NCBI RefSeq assembly: GCF_030758935.1 | Contig: NZ_CP132333.1 | Span: 2,108,992 to 2,172,991 of the forward strand | DNA from: Geothrix sp. PMB-07 | Lineage (GTDB): Bacteria > Acidobacteriota > Holophagae > Holophagales > Holophagaceae | DNA length: 64,000 nt | Reading direction: 5' to 3' | Shown: piece by piece, positions 1-7,369 of the stretch | How the letters are laid out: each line of letters opens with the position of its first letter | Position numbering within the stretch: position 1 is the first letter of the stretch | Made by a program: the position numbers and the translations under genes | Notes under the pieces: model-generated | What the model saw: only the letters and a program-made list of their open reading frames with translations | Database searches by the model: none | What the model was told of the DNA's origin: nothing

Positions 1-119
1 GGAATCCCGGCGATCTGGCAGGGCGGTACCTCGGGCACGGTGGCCGTCGCGACTCCGGACACCGCTGCCTGGGCGAGCAGGGCCGTGCCCACAGATAGGA
101 GGACCGCCGCACGGATCAT
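1..119 (-). CDS. Exported protein, N-terminal fragment (runs off window)
   Basis: Only the first 39 codons are inside the window. The frame starts with ATG at 119, one base after the stop of the Nudix gene, and has a GGAGG ribosome site embedded in the end of that gene. The first ~19 residues (MIRAAVLLSVGTALLAQA) form a hydrophobic signal peptide with an Ala-rich cleavage region, so the product is probably secreted or periplasmic. The remaining visible residues are Val/Pro rich with one Cys, and no family can be recognised. It is the last visible gene of a tightly packed leftward operon. Confidence 0.6.
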   Translation of the reverse strand, partial: MIRAAVLLSVGTALLAQAAVSGVATATVPEVPPCQIAGI

Positions 120-120
120 C

Positions 121-726
121 TCAGGCCTCCAGACGTCGCTGCAGCTCCGGCCAGCCTTCCCACAGACTGAGGAACTGGAAGGCGGTGAGCACCAGGGCGT
201 GCTGGATTTCGCCGCGGCGCATGCGCTCCATCCACTCGGGCCAGGACGTGGCCCAGACCCGGAGTTCCTCGGCCGGATCCAGCTCGAGGGCCCCCTCCGG
301 TTCGCAGTCCAGGGCCAGGAAGCTGTGGCAGCGGTTGTTCTGGGTGGCGGGATTGGGGGTGCAGCTGCCCAGGGTCACCCAGCGCTGCGACACGAACCCC
401 GTTTCCTCGCGGAGTTCCCGGCGGGCGGCCTCGGCGGGATCCTCCCCCGCATCGCAGCCGCCCCCGGGGATTTCCAGCGTGGCCTGGTCGATGCCGTGGC
501 GGAACTGCTCCACCAGCAGCAACTCGCCAGCGCGGTTGAAGGCCACCACGTTCACCCAGTCCGGCCCCAGCAACCGGTAGAAGGCATGCTCCCGCCCCGT
601 ATGCGGGCTGCGCCGCTGGGCCACCACCTGCCGAAAGAGCCGGGAATCCTGGCGGATGCTTTCGGATTCCTGGGGCCAGGGCGTGGCAGGGTCAAAACCC
701 TCTGGCTGGGCGTGCAGCAGGCGCAT
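121..726 (-). CDS. Nudix hydrolase, ADP-ribose pyrophosphatase-like
   Basis: A 201-residue Nudix hydrolase. The Nudix box (G-x5-E-x7-RE-x2-EE-x-G) is complete at about residues 89-112, ending in RRELREETGF, and supplies the catalytic metal-binding glutamates. Preceding strands ending in LEIPGGG resemble ADP-ribose pyrophosphatases, which hydrolyse ADP-ribose or related nucleoside diphosphates in the cytoplasm. The exact substrate cannot be read from sequence. I chose the ATG at 726, which overlaps the TGA of the upstream rhodanese gene by one base; a TTG one codon earlier is possible. The coupling to uridine kinase and rhodanese suggests a shared transcript, not necessarily a shared pathway. 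Confidence 0.88.
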   Translation of the reverse strand: MRLLHAQPEGFDPATPWPQESESIRQDSRLFRQVVAQRRSPHTGREHAFYRLLGPDWVNVVAFNRAGELLLVEQFRHGIDQATLEIPGGGCDAGEDPAEAARRELREETGFVSQRWVTLGSCTPNPATQNNRCHSFLALDCEPEGALELDPAEELRVWATSWPEWMERMRRGEIQHALVLTAFQFLSLWEGWPELQRRLEA

Positions 727-1046
727 CAATACCTCGGCACGGAGGGATCCAGCCGGCTATAGGCGTCGATGCCGCCGGAGAGGTGGGCCAGATCCTTGAA
801 GCCCATGCCCCGGAGGAAATGCAGGGCTTGCAGGCTGCGCATGCCGTGGTGGCAGTAGGCGGCCACAGGCTTGGTGGAGTCCAGTTCCTTGACCCGTTCC
901 ACCAATTCGCCCAGGGGGATCAATACGGCACCGGGAATGCGGGCCTTGTCGAACTCCCACTGCTCACGCACGTCGAGGATTTGCACCTGGGTGGGATCGA
1001 GGGCCTGGAAGGTGGAAGCGTCGAGATGGGGTCCGCTTTCAAACAC
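726..1046 (-). CDS. Single-domain rhodanese-like sulfurtransferase
   Basis: A 106-residue single rhodanese domain. The active-site loop is YCHHGMRS with the catalytic Cys near residue 65. The CH2A-type motif LDVREQWEFDKARIPGAVLIPL typical of GlpE-like proteins lies at about residues 24-45. These cytoplasmic proteins carry a persulfide sulfur and pass it to thiol acceptors. The start is GTG at 1046, with GGAGG about 8 nt upstream, and it overlaps the 3' end of uridine kinase by 8 nt. The stop overlaps the Nudix start, so translation of the three genes is probably coupled. Sulfur donor and acceptor are not identifiable. Confidence 0.88.
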   Translation of the reverse strand: MFESGPHLDASTFQALDPTQVQILDVREQWEFDKARIPGAVLIPLGELVERVKELDSTKPVAAYCHHGMRSLQALHFLRGMGFKDLAHLSGGIDAYSRLDPSVPRY

Positions 1047-1692
1047 GGGGGAGTCCCTCCTGGCCGAGCACGCGGCTGCAGATGTGGTGGATGATCACGT
1101 CCAGGGCGGTGCGGTTCTCCACACCCGTGGGGACGATGAGGTCGGCCCAGCGCTTGCTGGGCTCGACGAATTCGAGATGCATGGGCCGCACGCTGTTCTC
1201 GTACTGATCCATGACGCTTTCCAGGCTGCGGCCCCGCTCGTGGGTGTCGCGGCGGATGCGGCGCAGGATGCGGATGTCGGCGTCCGTATCCACGAAGATC
1301 TTCACGTCCAACTGGTCGCGAAGCTCCTTGAGGGCGAAGAGCAGCAGGCCCTCCAGGATCACCACCTGGCCGGGCGGCACAGGCTCTTCCCAGCCTGTGC
1401 GGTCGGACTGGGTGAAGTCGTAGCGCGGCTTGCGGATGGATTCACCCTCGTGCAGGGCCCCCAGATGGGCGGCCATGAGCTCCAGATCGAAGGCGTGGGG
1501 ATGGTCCCAGTTCACGGGACGGCTGCCGAAGCGGCCCTTCACCACTTCCAAAGGGGCATAGTAGGCGTCCATGTCCAGCAGCATGGTGGCGACGCTCTTC
1601 TTCTTGAGGCGTTTCACCAGTTCAGCGGCCACGGAGGTCTTGCCGCTGCCGGAGCCCCCCACGATGCCCACCAGCATCGGTCTATCCGCCAT
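1039..1692 (-). CDS. udk: Uridine kinase
   Basis: A 217-residue P-loop kinase of the uridine kinase/phosphoribulokinase family. It phosphorylates uridine or cytidine to the monophosphate in pyrimidine salvage. The Walker A motif GGSGSGKTS is at residues 12-20. It is followed by LDMDAYY, where the family has its DxDxFY-type catalytic and substrate segment, and by ILEGLLLF. Length matches bacterial Udk (about 210 residues). It is the first gene of the leftward operon, with GGAG-rich purine sequence upstream of the ATG at 1692. It is divergent from the lipoprotein gene at 1754, so both promoters must lie in or near a gap of about 60 bp. Confidence 0.9.
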   Translation of the reverse strand: MADRPMLVGIVGGSGSGKTSVAAELVKRLKKKSVATMLLDMDAYYAPLEVVKGRFGSRPVNWDHPHAFDLELMAAHLGALHEGESIRKPRYDFTQSDRTGWEEPVPPGQVVILEGLLLFALKELRDQLDVKIFVDTDADIRILRRIRRDTHERGRSLESVMDQYENSVRPMHLEFVEPSKRWADLIVPTGVENRTALDVIIHHICSRVLGQEGLPRV

Positions 1693-1753
1693 GACATCCC
1701 CCTTCCCTCCATGCTACTTCAACGCGGCCCTCCGCTCTGGTATGGTTCGGGCC

Positions 1754-2377
1754 ATGAGCTGCGTTCGATCTGCCACTGTCCTGGCCTTCCTGGCCCTGCT
1801 GGCGGGGTGCAGCTCCGAAGATCCCAGGCTCCCGGCCAACCTCTACGAGGAGTCCCGCAAGCTCAACCTCGAAGGCCGAAGCCTGGAAGCACGGGCCATG
1901 ATGAAGCAGCTGACGGAGCGCTACCCGGATTCCGAAGCGGCCGCCCAGGCCAAGCGGGATCTCTACCTCATCGAGGCCTTCGTCAACCGCGACATGGCCG
2001 ACCGCCAGAAGCAGGTGCGGGCCGCCATGAAGCGCCTCACGGATGCGCTCACCCGCTACAAGACGAAAAAAGGCGAGTATCCCTTCTCCACGCAAGATCT
2101 GGTGCCCGAGTATCTCGACCAGGTGCCCGAGGCGCCCTGGGGTCACCCTTTCCTCTACCGGGCCTATGTCACGCGCCCCATCGAGGATGTTCCTGTAAAG
2201 CGCGGGCCCGCCCGGCAGCGCTTCAACACCAAATTCGACGGCTACTACCTGGCCTGCCTCGGGACCGACCTGCAGCCTGGCGGCGAGGGCCTGGCCGCAG
2301 ACACCCTCATCAAAGACGGCCTGCCCCTGGCCGAAGCCGCCTTCCCGCCGGTGCCCCAGCCCCAGCCTCTGCGTTGA
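1754..2377 (+). CDS. Lipoprotein with pseudopilin (GspG)-like C-terminal domain
   Basis: A 207-residue predicted lipoprotein. The N-terminus MSCVRSATVLAFLALLAGCSS has a clear lipobox (LAGC) with the modified Cys near residue 19. A helical segment with a TPR-like pattern (about 25-75) follows. A stretch near residues 95-135 containing YKTKKGEYPFSTQDL, LVPEYLDQVPEAPWGHPF and LYR resembles the C-terminal half of type II secretion major pseudopilins (GRYPTTEQGL / YLDKLPKDPWG pattern). No type IV prepilin leader is present, so this is an envelope-anchored lipoprotein, not a pilin. An in-frame ATG at 1742 is an alternative start but lengthens the basic n-region. The two hairpins after its stop form its terminator. 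Function unknown. Confidence 0.7.
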   Translation: MSCVRSATVLAFLALLAGCSSEDPRLPANLYEESRKLNLEGRSLEARAMMKQLTERYPDSEAAAQAKRDLYLIEAFVNRDMADRQKQVRAAMKRLTDALTRYKTKKGEYPFSTQDLVPEYLDQVPEAPWGHPFLYRAYVTRPIEDVPVKRGPARQRFNTKFDGYYLACLGTDLQPGGEGLAADTLIKDGLPLAEAAFPPVPQPQPLR

Positions 2378-2401
2378 GGTTCCGATCAAACATGTTGCGT
2401 T

Positions 2402-2452
2402 CTGCGCACCTCGTGCGCAGTTAACAAAATGCGGCCCTTCGGCCGCATTTTG
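2402..2452. terminator. Bidirectional double-hairpin terminator
   Basis: There are two consecutive perfect inverted repeats. The first is CTGCGCAC-CTC-GTGCGCAG (2402-2420). The second is AAAATGCGGCC-CTTC-GGCCGCATTTT (2426-2451), whose flanking A and T runs supply a U-tract on either strand. They separate the convergent lipoprotein gene and tdh and would terminate both. Confidence 0.85.
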
Positions 2453-2476
2453 CTGACGTTCTCTCGGCGAAATGGG

Positions 2477-3508
2477 CTACTTCACGCCCCAATCCAGAAT
2501 CACCTTGCCCGATTGCCCGCTGCGCATGGCATCGAAGCCCTTCTGGAATTCATCGATGCTGTAGTGGTGGGTGATGACGGGGGTGATGTCCAGGCCGCTC
2601 TGAACCATGGCAGCCATCTTGTACCAGGTCTCAAACATCTCGCGGCCGTAGATGCCCTTGAGGATCAGCCCCTTGAAGATCACCTGGCTCCAGTCGATGG
2701 CGCAGTCACCGGGGAGGATGCCCAGCAGGGCGATGCGGCCGCCGTGGTGCATGGCCTCCAGCATGGATTCAAACGCATTGCGGTTGCCGCTCATCTCCAG
2801 GCCCACGTCGAAGCCCTCGGTCATGCCCAGGTCCTTCATGACCTCAGGCAGGGCCTTCTTCATGGGGTTCACTGCGACCGTGGCACCCATCTTCCGGGCC
2901 AGATCCAGGCGGTATTCGTTCACATCGGTGATGACCACATGCCGGGCGCCCACGTGCTTGGCGATGGCCACGGCCATGATGCCGATGGGGCCGGCGCCGG
3001 TGATGAGCACGTCCTCACCCACCATGTCAAAGCTGAGGGCCGTATGGGCGGCGTTGCCGTAGGGATCGAAGATGGCCGCGACGTCATCGGGCACGTTGTC
3101 AGGCACCTTGAACACGTTGAAGGCCGGAATGGATAGGTACTCCGCGAAGGAGCCCGTGCGGTTCACGCCCACGCCCACAGTGTTGCGGCAGAGGTGGCGC
3201 TTGCCCGCCCGGCAGTTGCGGCAGTGGCCGCAGGTGATGTGGCCCTCGCCGCTGACGCGGTCGCCCACGCTGTAACCTTCCACCTCGGCGCCCACCTTCT
3301 CGATGACGCCCACGTACTCGTGGCCCACCACCATGGGCACGGGGATGGTCTTCTGGGCCCACTCGTCCCAGTTGTAGATGTGGACGTCCGTGCCGCAGAT
3401 GGCGCTCTTGTGGACGCGGATCAGCACGTCATTGGGTCCCACTTCCGGCATGGGGACATCCCCCATCCAGATGCCTTCCTCTCGCTTGGTCTTCAACAGG
3501 GCTTTCAT
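2477..3508 (-). CDS. tdh: L-threonine 3-dehydrogenase
   Basis: A 343-residue zinc-dependent medium-chain dehydrogenase. It oxidises L-threonine to 2-amino-3-ketobutyrate with NAD+, the substrate of Kbl encoded further along on the same strand. Visible motifs are the catalytic zinc site [16 protein letters not shown] and GHEYVGVI, the structural zinc Cys cluster ([15 protein letters not shown], about residues 92-106) and the Rossmann motif GAGPIG. Length equals E. coli Tdh (341). The frame is open for another 37 codons upstream, but the ATG at 3508, with GGAGG seven bases away and start MKALLK, matches the family. It is divergent from the asnB leader. Confidence 0.95.
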   Translation of the reverse strand: MKALLKTKREEGIWMGDVPMPEVGPNDVLIRVHKSAICGTDVHIYNWDEWAQKTIPVPMVVGHEYVGVIEKVGAEVEGYSVGDRVSGEGHITCGHCRNCRAGKRHLCRNTVGVGVNRTGSFAEYLSIPAFNVFKVPDNVPDDVAAIFDPYGNAAHTALSFDMVGEDVLITGAGPIGIMAVAIAKHVGARHVVITDVNEYRLDLARKMGATVAVNPMKKALPEVMKDLGMTEGFDVGLEMSGNRNAFESMLEAMHHGGRIALLGILPGDCAIDWSQVIFKGLILKGIYGREMFETWYKMAAMVQSGLDITPVITHHYSIDEFQKGFDAMRSGQSGKVILDWGVK

Positions 3509-3572
3509 GCGTGCCTCCAACCCGACCATTTCATCATCAAGTGCAACAGGAACCAACTTTCCCCATCGGCCC

Positions 3573-3602
3573 TTGACGATCCGTGAATGAGACCGATAAG
3601 GT
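3573..3602 (+). promoter_or_regulatory. Predicted sigma-70 promoter of the asnB leader
   Basis: A TTGACG -35 (3573-3578) is followed at 16-18 bp by GATAAG (3595-3600) or TAAGGT (3597-3602) as -10. Transcription would begin around 3608, about 10 nt before the leader peptide ATG, so the leader mRNA has a very short 5' end. The assignment is by eye. Confidence 0.5.
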
Positions 3603-3617
3603 TCAGATAGGCAACCC

Positions 3618-3704
3618 ATGACCCTTTCCCTTCAGCGGTTCAACCGCAATACCAATCGGCTCCCTCGCGCGGATCGCGCGTGGGCCGGTGAGGGTCTCTC
3701 CTAA
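3618..3704 (+). CDS. Asn-codon leader peptide of asnB attenuator
   Basis: A 28-codon reading frame from ATG 3618 to TAA 3702-3704 lies between the asnB promoter and a rho-independent terminator. It contains the cluster FNRNTNR, with Asn codons AAC at 3642, AAT at 3648 and AAT at 3654: three in five codons and no Asn elsewhere. This is the expected layout for a leader peptide whose translation speed reports charged tRNA-Asn. The ribosome site is weak (TAGG about 6 nt upstream). The product is probably non-functional as a peptide. The frame is too short for ordinary gene finding and is called from position, composition and the RNA structures after it. Confidence 0.65.
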   Translation: MTLSLQRFNRNTNRLPRADRAWAGEGLS

Positions 3705-3760
3705 GAATCCTGACACCCCGGACCACCCCGATTCGCGCAAGCGGATCGGGGTTTTTTCTT
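3662..3760 (+). promoter_or_regulatory. Transcription attenuator controlling asnB
   Basis: Three alternative RNA pairings are visible. A pause/protector hairpin is CGCGC (3666-3670) with GCGCG (3676-3680), extendable by CCCTC (3662-3666) with GAGGG (3690-3694). An antiterminator is GCGCGGATCG (3667-3676) pairing with CGATTCGCGC (3729-3738), 10 bp with one G-U. A terminator is 3726-3736 with 3741-3751, 11 bp including one G-U, GCAA tetraloop, then six T (3752-3757). The antiterminator takes eight of the eleven bases in the terminator's 5' arm, so the two exclude each other. The inferred logic is that stalling at the Asn codons favours antitermination and asnB expression when asparagine is scarce. 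Confidence 0.65.
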
Positions 3761-3772
3761 TTGGAGCCAGCC

Positions 3773-5485
3773 ATGTGCGGCATTCTCAGCATCCTCAACC
3801 TCGACCCCAAGAAGTCCCATGCGGCGGAACTGCGGCGCCAGGCCCTGGCCATGGCCCGGAAGATCCGTCACCGGGGGCCCGACTGGAGCGGCATCTACAG
3901 CGATGACCACGCCATCCTGGTGCATGAGCGCCTCTCCATCGTGGATGTGGAGCACGGCGCTCAGCCGCTCATCGACACCCTCCAGGGCACGGTGCTGGCT
4001 GTCAACGGTGAGATCTACAACCACCAGGACCTGCGCCATGGCCTGCGGGAAACCCATGACTTCCAGACCCTTTCGGACTGCGAGGTGATCCTCTACCTCT
4101 ACGACGAGCTGCCGCCCCGGGATTTCCTCAACCGCATGAACGGCATCTTCGCCTTCGTGCTCTACGACCCCAAGCGGGAAACGTACCTCATCGCCCGGGA
4201 TCCCATCGGCGTCATCCCCCTCTACGTGGGCTGGGACCGCCACGACCACCTCTACGTGGCCTCGGAGATGAAGGCCCTGGTGGGCCACTGCGAACGCATC
4301 CGCGAGGTGCCACCCGGCCATTTCTTCCTGGGCCACGAGGCCGACAAGGGGTTCCAGCGCTACTACCAGCCCGACTGGGCTGAGCCTGGCTTCGTGCCGG
4401 CCGAGCCTTTTGATCCGGTCAAGCTGCGTGCGGCCCTCGAGGCCGCCGTGAAGCGCCAGCTCATGTGCGATGTGCCCTATGGCGTGCTCATTTCCGGCGG
4501 GGTGGATTCGTCCATCGTGTCGTCCATTGCGGCGAAGTACCGGGAAGGCCGCGTGGAAGAAGGCGGGGCCTCGCCCGCCTGGTGGCCCCGCATCCATTCC
4601 TTCGCCATCGGCCTGGAAGGCGCGCCCGACCTCGCCCCGGCCCGCAAGGTGGCCGAGCACATCGGTGCCATCCACCACGAAATCCATTTCACGGTGCAGG
4701 AGGGCCTGGATGCGCTTTCCGACGTGGTCTACCACCTGGAGACCTTCGACATCACCACCATCCGGGCCTCCACGCCCATGTACCTCCTCATGCGGAAGAT
4801 CCGGGCCATGGGCATCAAGATGGTGCTGTCGGGTGAGGGTGCAGACGAGATCTTCGGCGGGTATCTCTACTTCCACAAGGCGCCAGACGGCGCGGAACTG
4901 CATGCGGAGCTGGTGCGCAAGCTCCAGAAGCTGCACCTCTACGACTGCGCCCGCGCCAACAAGGCCAGCTGCGCCTGGGGCGTGGAGGCCCGAGTGCCCT
5001 TCCTGGACCGGGAGTTTCTGGACGTGGCCATGCGCATGGATCCCTCCATCAAGCTGCCCCGCAACGCCCCGAGACCCCGCCCCATCGAGAAGTTCCCCCT
5101 ACGGCAGGCCTTTGACGGTGCCCTCCCCGATGAGGTGCTCTGGCGGCAGAAAGAGCAGTTCTCCGACGGTGTGGGCTACGCCTGGATCAATGCCCTCAAG
5201 GCCACAGCTGAGCGCGACATCAGCGACAGCATGATGAAGGGCGCTGCGGAGCGCTTCCCCGTGAAGACGCCCGAAACCAAGGAGGCCTACCTCTACCGGC
5301 AGCTCTTCGAGCACCACTTCCCCAGCGCCACCGCCGTGAACTGCGTGCCCTTTGAGCGCAGCGTGGCCTGCAGCACGGAAACGGCCCTGCGCTGGGATGC
5401 CGCCTTCGCCGGGATGGCGGATCCCTCCGGGCGGGCCGTCATGGACATCCATGACCAGGGCTACCAGGGATCCGGAGGGCAATGA
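3773..5485 (+). CDS. asnB: Asparagine synthetase (glutamine-hydrolysing)
   Basis: A 570-residue class II glutamine amidotransferase fused to an ATP-dependent synthetase. It makes asparagine from aspartate, ATP and glutamine. The start at 3773 is fixed by biology: processing must expose Cys2 of MCGILSI as the N-terminal nucleophile. The N-terminal glutaminase domain covers about residues 1-200 (RHRGPDWSG, NGEIYNH). The synthetase domain has the PP-loop SGGVDSS near residue 241 and SGEGADEIFGGY near 354. Length is close to E. coli AsnB (554). GGAG lies 7-10 bases upstream, directly after the attenuator terminator, so the gene is transcribed only after readthrough. The next gene starts 58 nt later. 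Confidence 0.95.
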   Translation: MCGILSILNLDPKKSHAAELRRQALAMARKIRHRGPDWSGIYSDDHAILVHERLSIVDVEHGAQPLIDTLQGTVLAVNGEIYNHQDLRHGLRETHDFQTLSDCEVILYLYDELPPRDFLNRMNGIFAFVLYDPKRETYLIARDPIGVIPLYVGWDRHDHLYVASEMKALVGHCERIREVPPGHFFLGHEADKGFQRYYQPDWAEPGFVPAEPFDPVKLRAALEAAVKRQLMCDVPYGVLISGGVDSSIVSSIAAKYREGRVEEGGASPAWWPRIHSFAIGLEGAPDLAPARKVAEHIGAIHHEIHFTVQEGLDALSDVVYHLETFDITTIRASTPMYLLMRKIRAMGIKMVLSGEGADEIFGGYLYFHKAPDGAELHAELVRKLQKLHLYDCARANKASCAWGVEARVPFLDREFLDVAMRMDPSIKLPRNAPRPRPIEKFPLRQAFDGALPDEVLWRQKEQFSDGVGYAWINALKATAERDISDSMMKGAAERFPVKTPETKEAYLYRQLFEHHFPSATAVNCVPFERSVACSTETALRWDAAFAGMADPSGRAVMDIHDQGYQGSGGQ

Positions 5486-5543
5486 CTCAGGCCCAGGCGG
5501 ATGACGCCAGGCCAGCACCCTGGGGTATCATCCCCGGAGCCGG

Positions 5544-5921
5544 ATGCCACCCATGACGCCTTCCCTCGAACATCGGCAACATCGCCGTGTTCCCATCGCC
5601 TACCAAGTGAAGCTCGTCGCCGACGACCGGATCATCGCGTACCCCCAGGCCATCAACCTGAGCCTGGGGGGCATCCTGGTGAAGGGCCGCGACCACCTGC
5701 CCGTGGGCTGCCAGTGCGGTGTGGCGATCCTGGTGGGCCAGGGAGAGCCGGGGCGCCGGGTGGTGGCTCGGGGCACGGTGGTGCGCAACGACGAACAGGG
5801 CATGGCCATCGCCTTTTCCAAGGCTTTGGATGCCAACAGCGAAGCAGCCTTGCGCCAACTCCTCGAGGCCCTTGGGGTCGATGGTGACCCTTTTCTCCTG
5901 CCGGACACCGGGAGCGAATGA
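5544..5921 (+). CDS. PilZ-domain protein
   Basis: A 125-residue single PilZ domain, the standard bacterial c-di-GMP receptor fold. Both binding signatures are present: an arginine motif HRQHRR near residue 11 and NLSLGG near residue 39, with the expected beta-barrel pattern between and after them. It probably acts as a cytoplasmic c-di-GMP adaptor, but no output partner is identifiable. ATG 5544 has GGAG 4 nt upstream; an in-frame ATG at 5553 is possible. The stop overlaps the next start (ATGA), so it heads a four-gene co-directional operon ending with the MauE-like gene. A second PilZ protein lies at 51011. Confidence 0.85.
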   Translation: MPPMTPSLEHRQHRRVPIAYQVKLVADDRIIAYPQAINLSLGGILVKGRDHLPVGCQCGVAILVGQGEPGRRVVARGTVVRNDEQGMAIAFSKALDANSEAALRQLLEALGVDGDPFLLPDTGSE

Positions 5922-6166
5922 TGCCGGATCCAGAACAGTCCCTGATCCACCTTCTGGATCGCATCAAGCCTGGTTCTTCCCGGCGGCTGAAGGAAGCCGA
6001 GGCCTGGGAGCCACCCGCCTTTGAAACCTACGAGGACATCCGGGAGTGGCTCAAGGAATCCGTCATGAGCGCCACGCTGTACGAACGCTACCCCGATGGG
6101 CGCTGGACCATCCAGCTCATGCTGAAAGAGCAGATCCCCAGCGGTTACAAGCACCTCGTGCTCTGA
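5918..6166 (+). CDS. Small conserved-looking protein of unknown function
   Basis: An 82-residue soluble protein rich in charged residues, beginning MMPDPEQSLIHLLDRI and ending GYKHLVL. No signal peptide, membrane segment or cysteine is present, and I do not recognise the family. It is supported as a gene by its ATGA overlap with the PilZ stop, by GGAG (5911-5914) just upstream, and by same-strand packing with the rhodanese four bases after its stop. A second ATG one codon later is equally possible. A role connected to the PilZ protein is only an inference from coupling. Confidence 0.7.
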   Translation: MMPDPEQSLIHLLDRIKPGSSRRLKEAEAWEPPAFETYEDIREWLKESVMSATLYERYPDGRWTIQLMLKEQIPSGYKHLVL

Positions 6167-6170
6167 CCCT

Positions 6171-6878
6171 GTGAACCGCCCCATGCCCAAAGCTCGCCCT
6201 TCCCTTCCGCTCCAGATGCTGGCCCTGGCCGGTCTGGCGCTGACAGCGGCGTTCCTGGCGAACCTCACGGCTCCTCCGGCGCGGCGCCTGGCCTGGAAGG
6301 GCTCCGTGCCCGCTCCGCCACCAGTGGTGGTTCTGGGCCCCGCTGCGCCCGCCGCACCATCCGTCGTGGCATCCGTCGTGGCACCCGTTCCGTCGCCAAC
6401 GCCCGCACCACCTGCCCCCAGATCCGATGACGAGATGGTCAGGCCCCAGCGCCCACTGCCACCTTTGCCGCCCAAGCCGCCGCTGCCGGTCCAAGGCGCC
6501 GCACCACCCACCACAACCCCTGCCCCAGCTCCCATCCAGGAGATCAGCGGTGCGGAAGCCTGGAGGGCCTATCAGGCAGGAACCCCCTTCCTGGATGCCC
6601 GGCGCAGCGCCGAGTTCGCCGAAGGCCACATCGCCAAGGCCTGGAGCGCGCCCGTGTGGGAATCGGATCTGGAGGATCACCTCTTCGCCTTCAAGGCCGC
6701 GCGGCGGCCCGGCCCGGAGGATCCCATCGTCATCTACTGCAGCGGCGGCGACTGCCGGGATTCCCACCTCCTGGCCGCGAAGCTGCTTGAGCAGGGCTAC
6801 TTCCACCTGCTCATCTTCCGGGATGGCTTCCCCGCCTGGGTGGCCCAGGGCCATCCGGTAGAGAAGGGGCAGCCATGA
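6171..6878 (+). CDS. Membrane-anchored rhodanese with proline-rich linker
   Basis: A protein of about 235 residues with three parts. An N-terminal hydrophobic segment (about residues 12-33) acts as a signal anchor. A long Ala/Pro/Val-rich low-complexity linker covers about 40-120. A C-terminal rhodanese domain carries the active-site loop YCSGGDCRDS, which contains the catalytic Cys and a second Cys. The domain is therefore probably displayed in the periplasm at the end of a flexible tether. The start may be GTG 6171 or ATG 6183 (MPKARPS). The stop overlaps the MauE-like start by four bases. Pairing with MauE suggests thiol or sulfur chemistry in the envelope. Confidence 0.82.
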   Translation: MNRPMPKARPSLPLQMLALAGLALTAAFLANLTAPPARRLAWKGSVPAPPPVVVLGPAAPAAPSVVASVVAPVPSPTPAPPAPRSDDEMVRPQRPLPPLPPKPPLPVQGAAPPTTTPAPAPIQEISGAEAWRAYQAGTPFLDARRSAEFAEGHIAKAWSAPVWESDLEDHLFAFKAARRPGPEDPIVIYCSGGDCRDSHLLAAKLLEQGYFHLLIFRDGFPAWVAQGHPVEKGQP

Positions 6879-7369
6879 GGAACCTGCTCCTGCACCCGAG
6901 GACCACGCTCCTCTGCCGCATCCTTCTGGGCCTCGTGTTCATCGCCGCGGCCCTGCCCAAGATTGCCGATCCACCTGCCTTTGCGAAGGCCATCTGGGCC
7001 TATGAGCTCTTTCCCGCCTGGAGCCTGAATCCCCTCGGCCTGGCGCTGCCCTGGCTGGAACTCGTCTGCGGGATGGCCCTGTGCCTGCGTTTCTGGCCCC
7101 GGGCCGCAGCTCTCTGGGTGGCCGGTTTGCTGTTGGCCTTCATGGTGGCGCTGTCCATCAACCTCGCCCGACGCCATCCGGTGGATTGCGGCTGCTTTGG
7201 GGGCACCGCCCATCACACCCAGGCGGAGCGGCTCATCGACATGCGCTGGGTCCTGCTCCGGGATGCCGGGCTGCTGCTGCTGGCGCTCCAGGTCCTCTCG
7301 ACTTCCGGCAGGTCGCGGGAATCAGCTCCGGCCCACAGCCAGCAGGTCCGAGGCCCACTCCAGCCATAG
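6875..7369 (+). CDS. MauE/DoxX-family membrane protein
   Basis: A 164-residue inner-membrane protein with four hydrophobic helices at roughly residues 13-30, 48-70, 78-96 and 122-140. The motif VDCGCFGG after helix 3 is the conserved paired-Cys signature of MauE-like proteins, which are related to DoxX and are thought to handle thiol redox for periplasmic proteins. The overlap with the membrane-anchored rhodanese gene (ATGA) supports joint function. The C-terminal ~20 residues are polar. The last 48 nt overlap the end of the convergent unknown gene on the opposite strand, an unusually long tail-to-tail overlap. Confidence 0.8.
   Translation: MRNLLLHPRTTLLCRILLGLVFIAAALPKIADPPAFAKAIWAYELFPAWSLNPLGLALPWLELVCGMALCLRFWPRAAALWVAGLLLAFMVALSINLARRHPVDCGCFGGTAHHTQAERLIDMRWVLLRDAGLLLLALQVLSTSGRSRESAPAHSQQVRGPLQP

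Noticed and set aside
3509-3772. T-box riboswitch for asnB
   Set aside because: No T-box consensus or specifier loop; the short Asn-rich frame and alternative hairpins fit leader-peptide attenuation instead.
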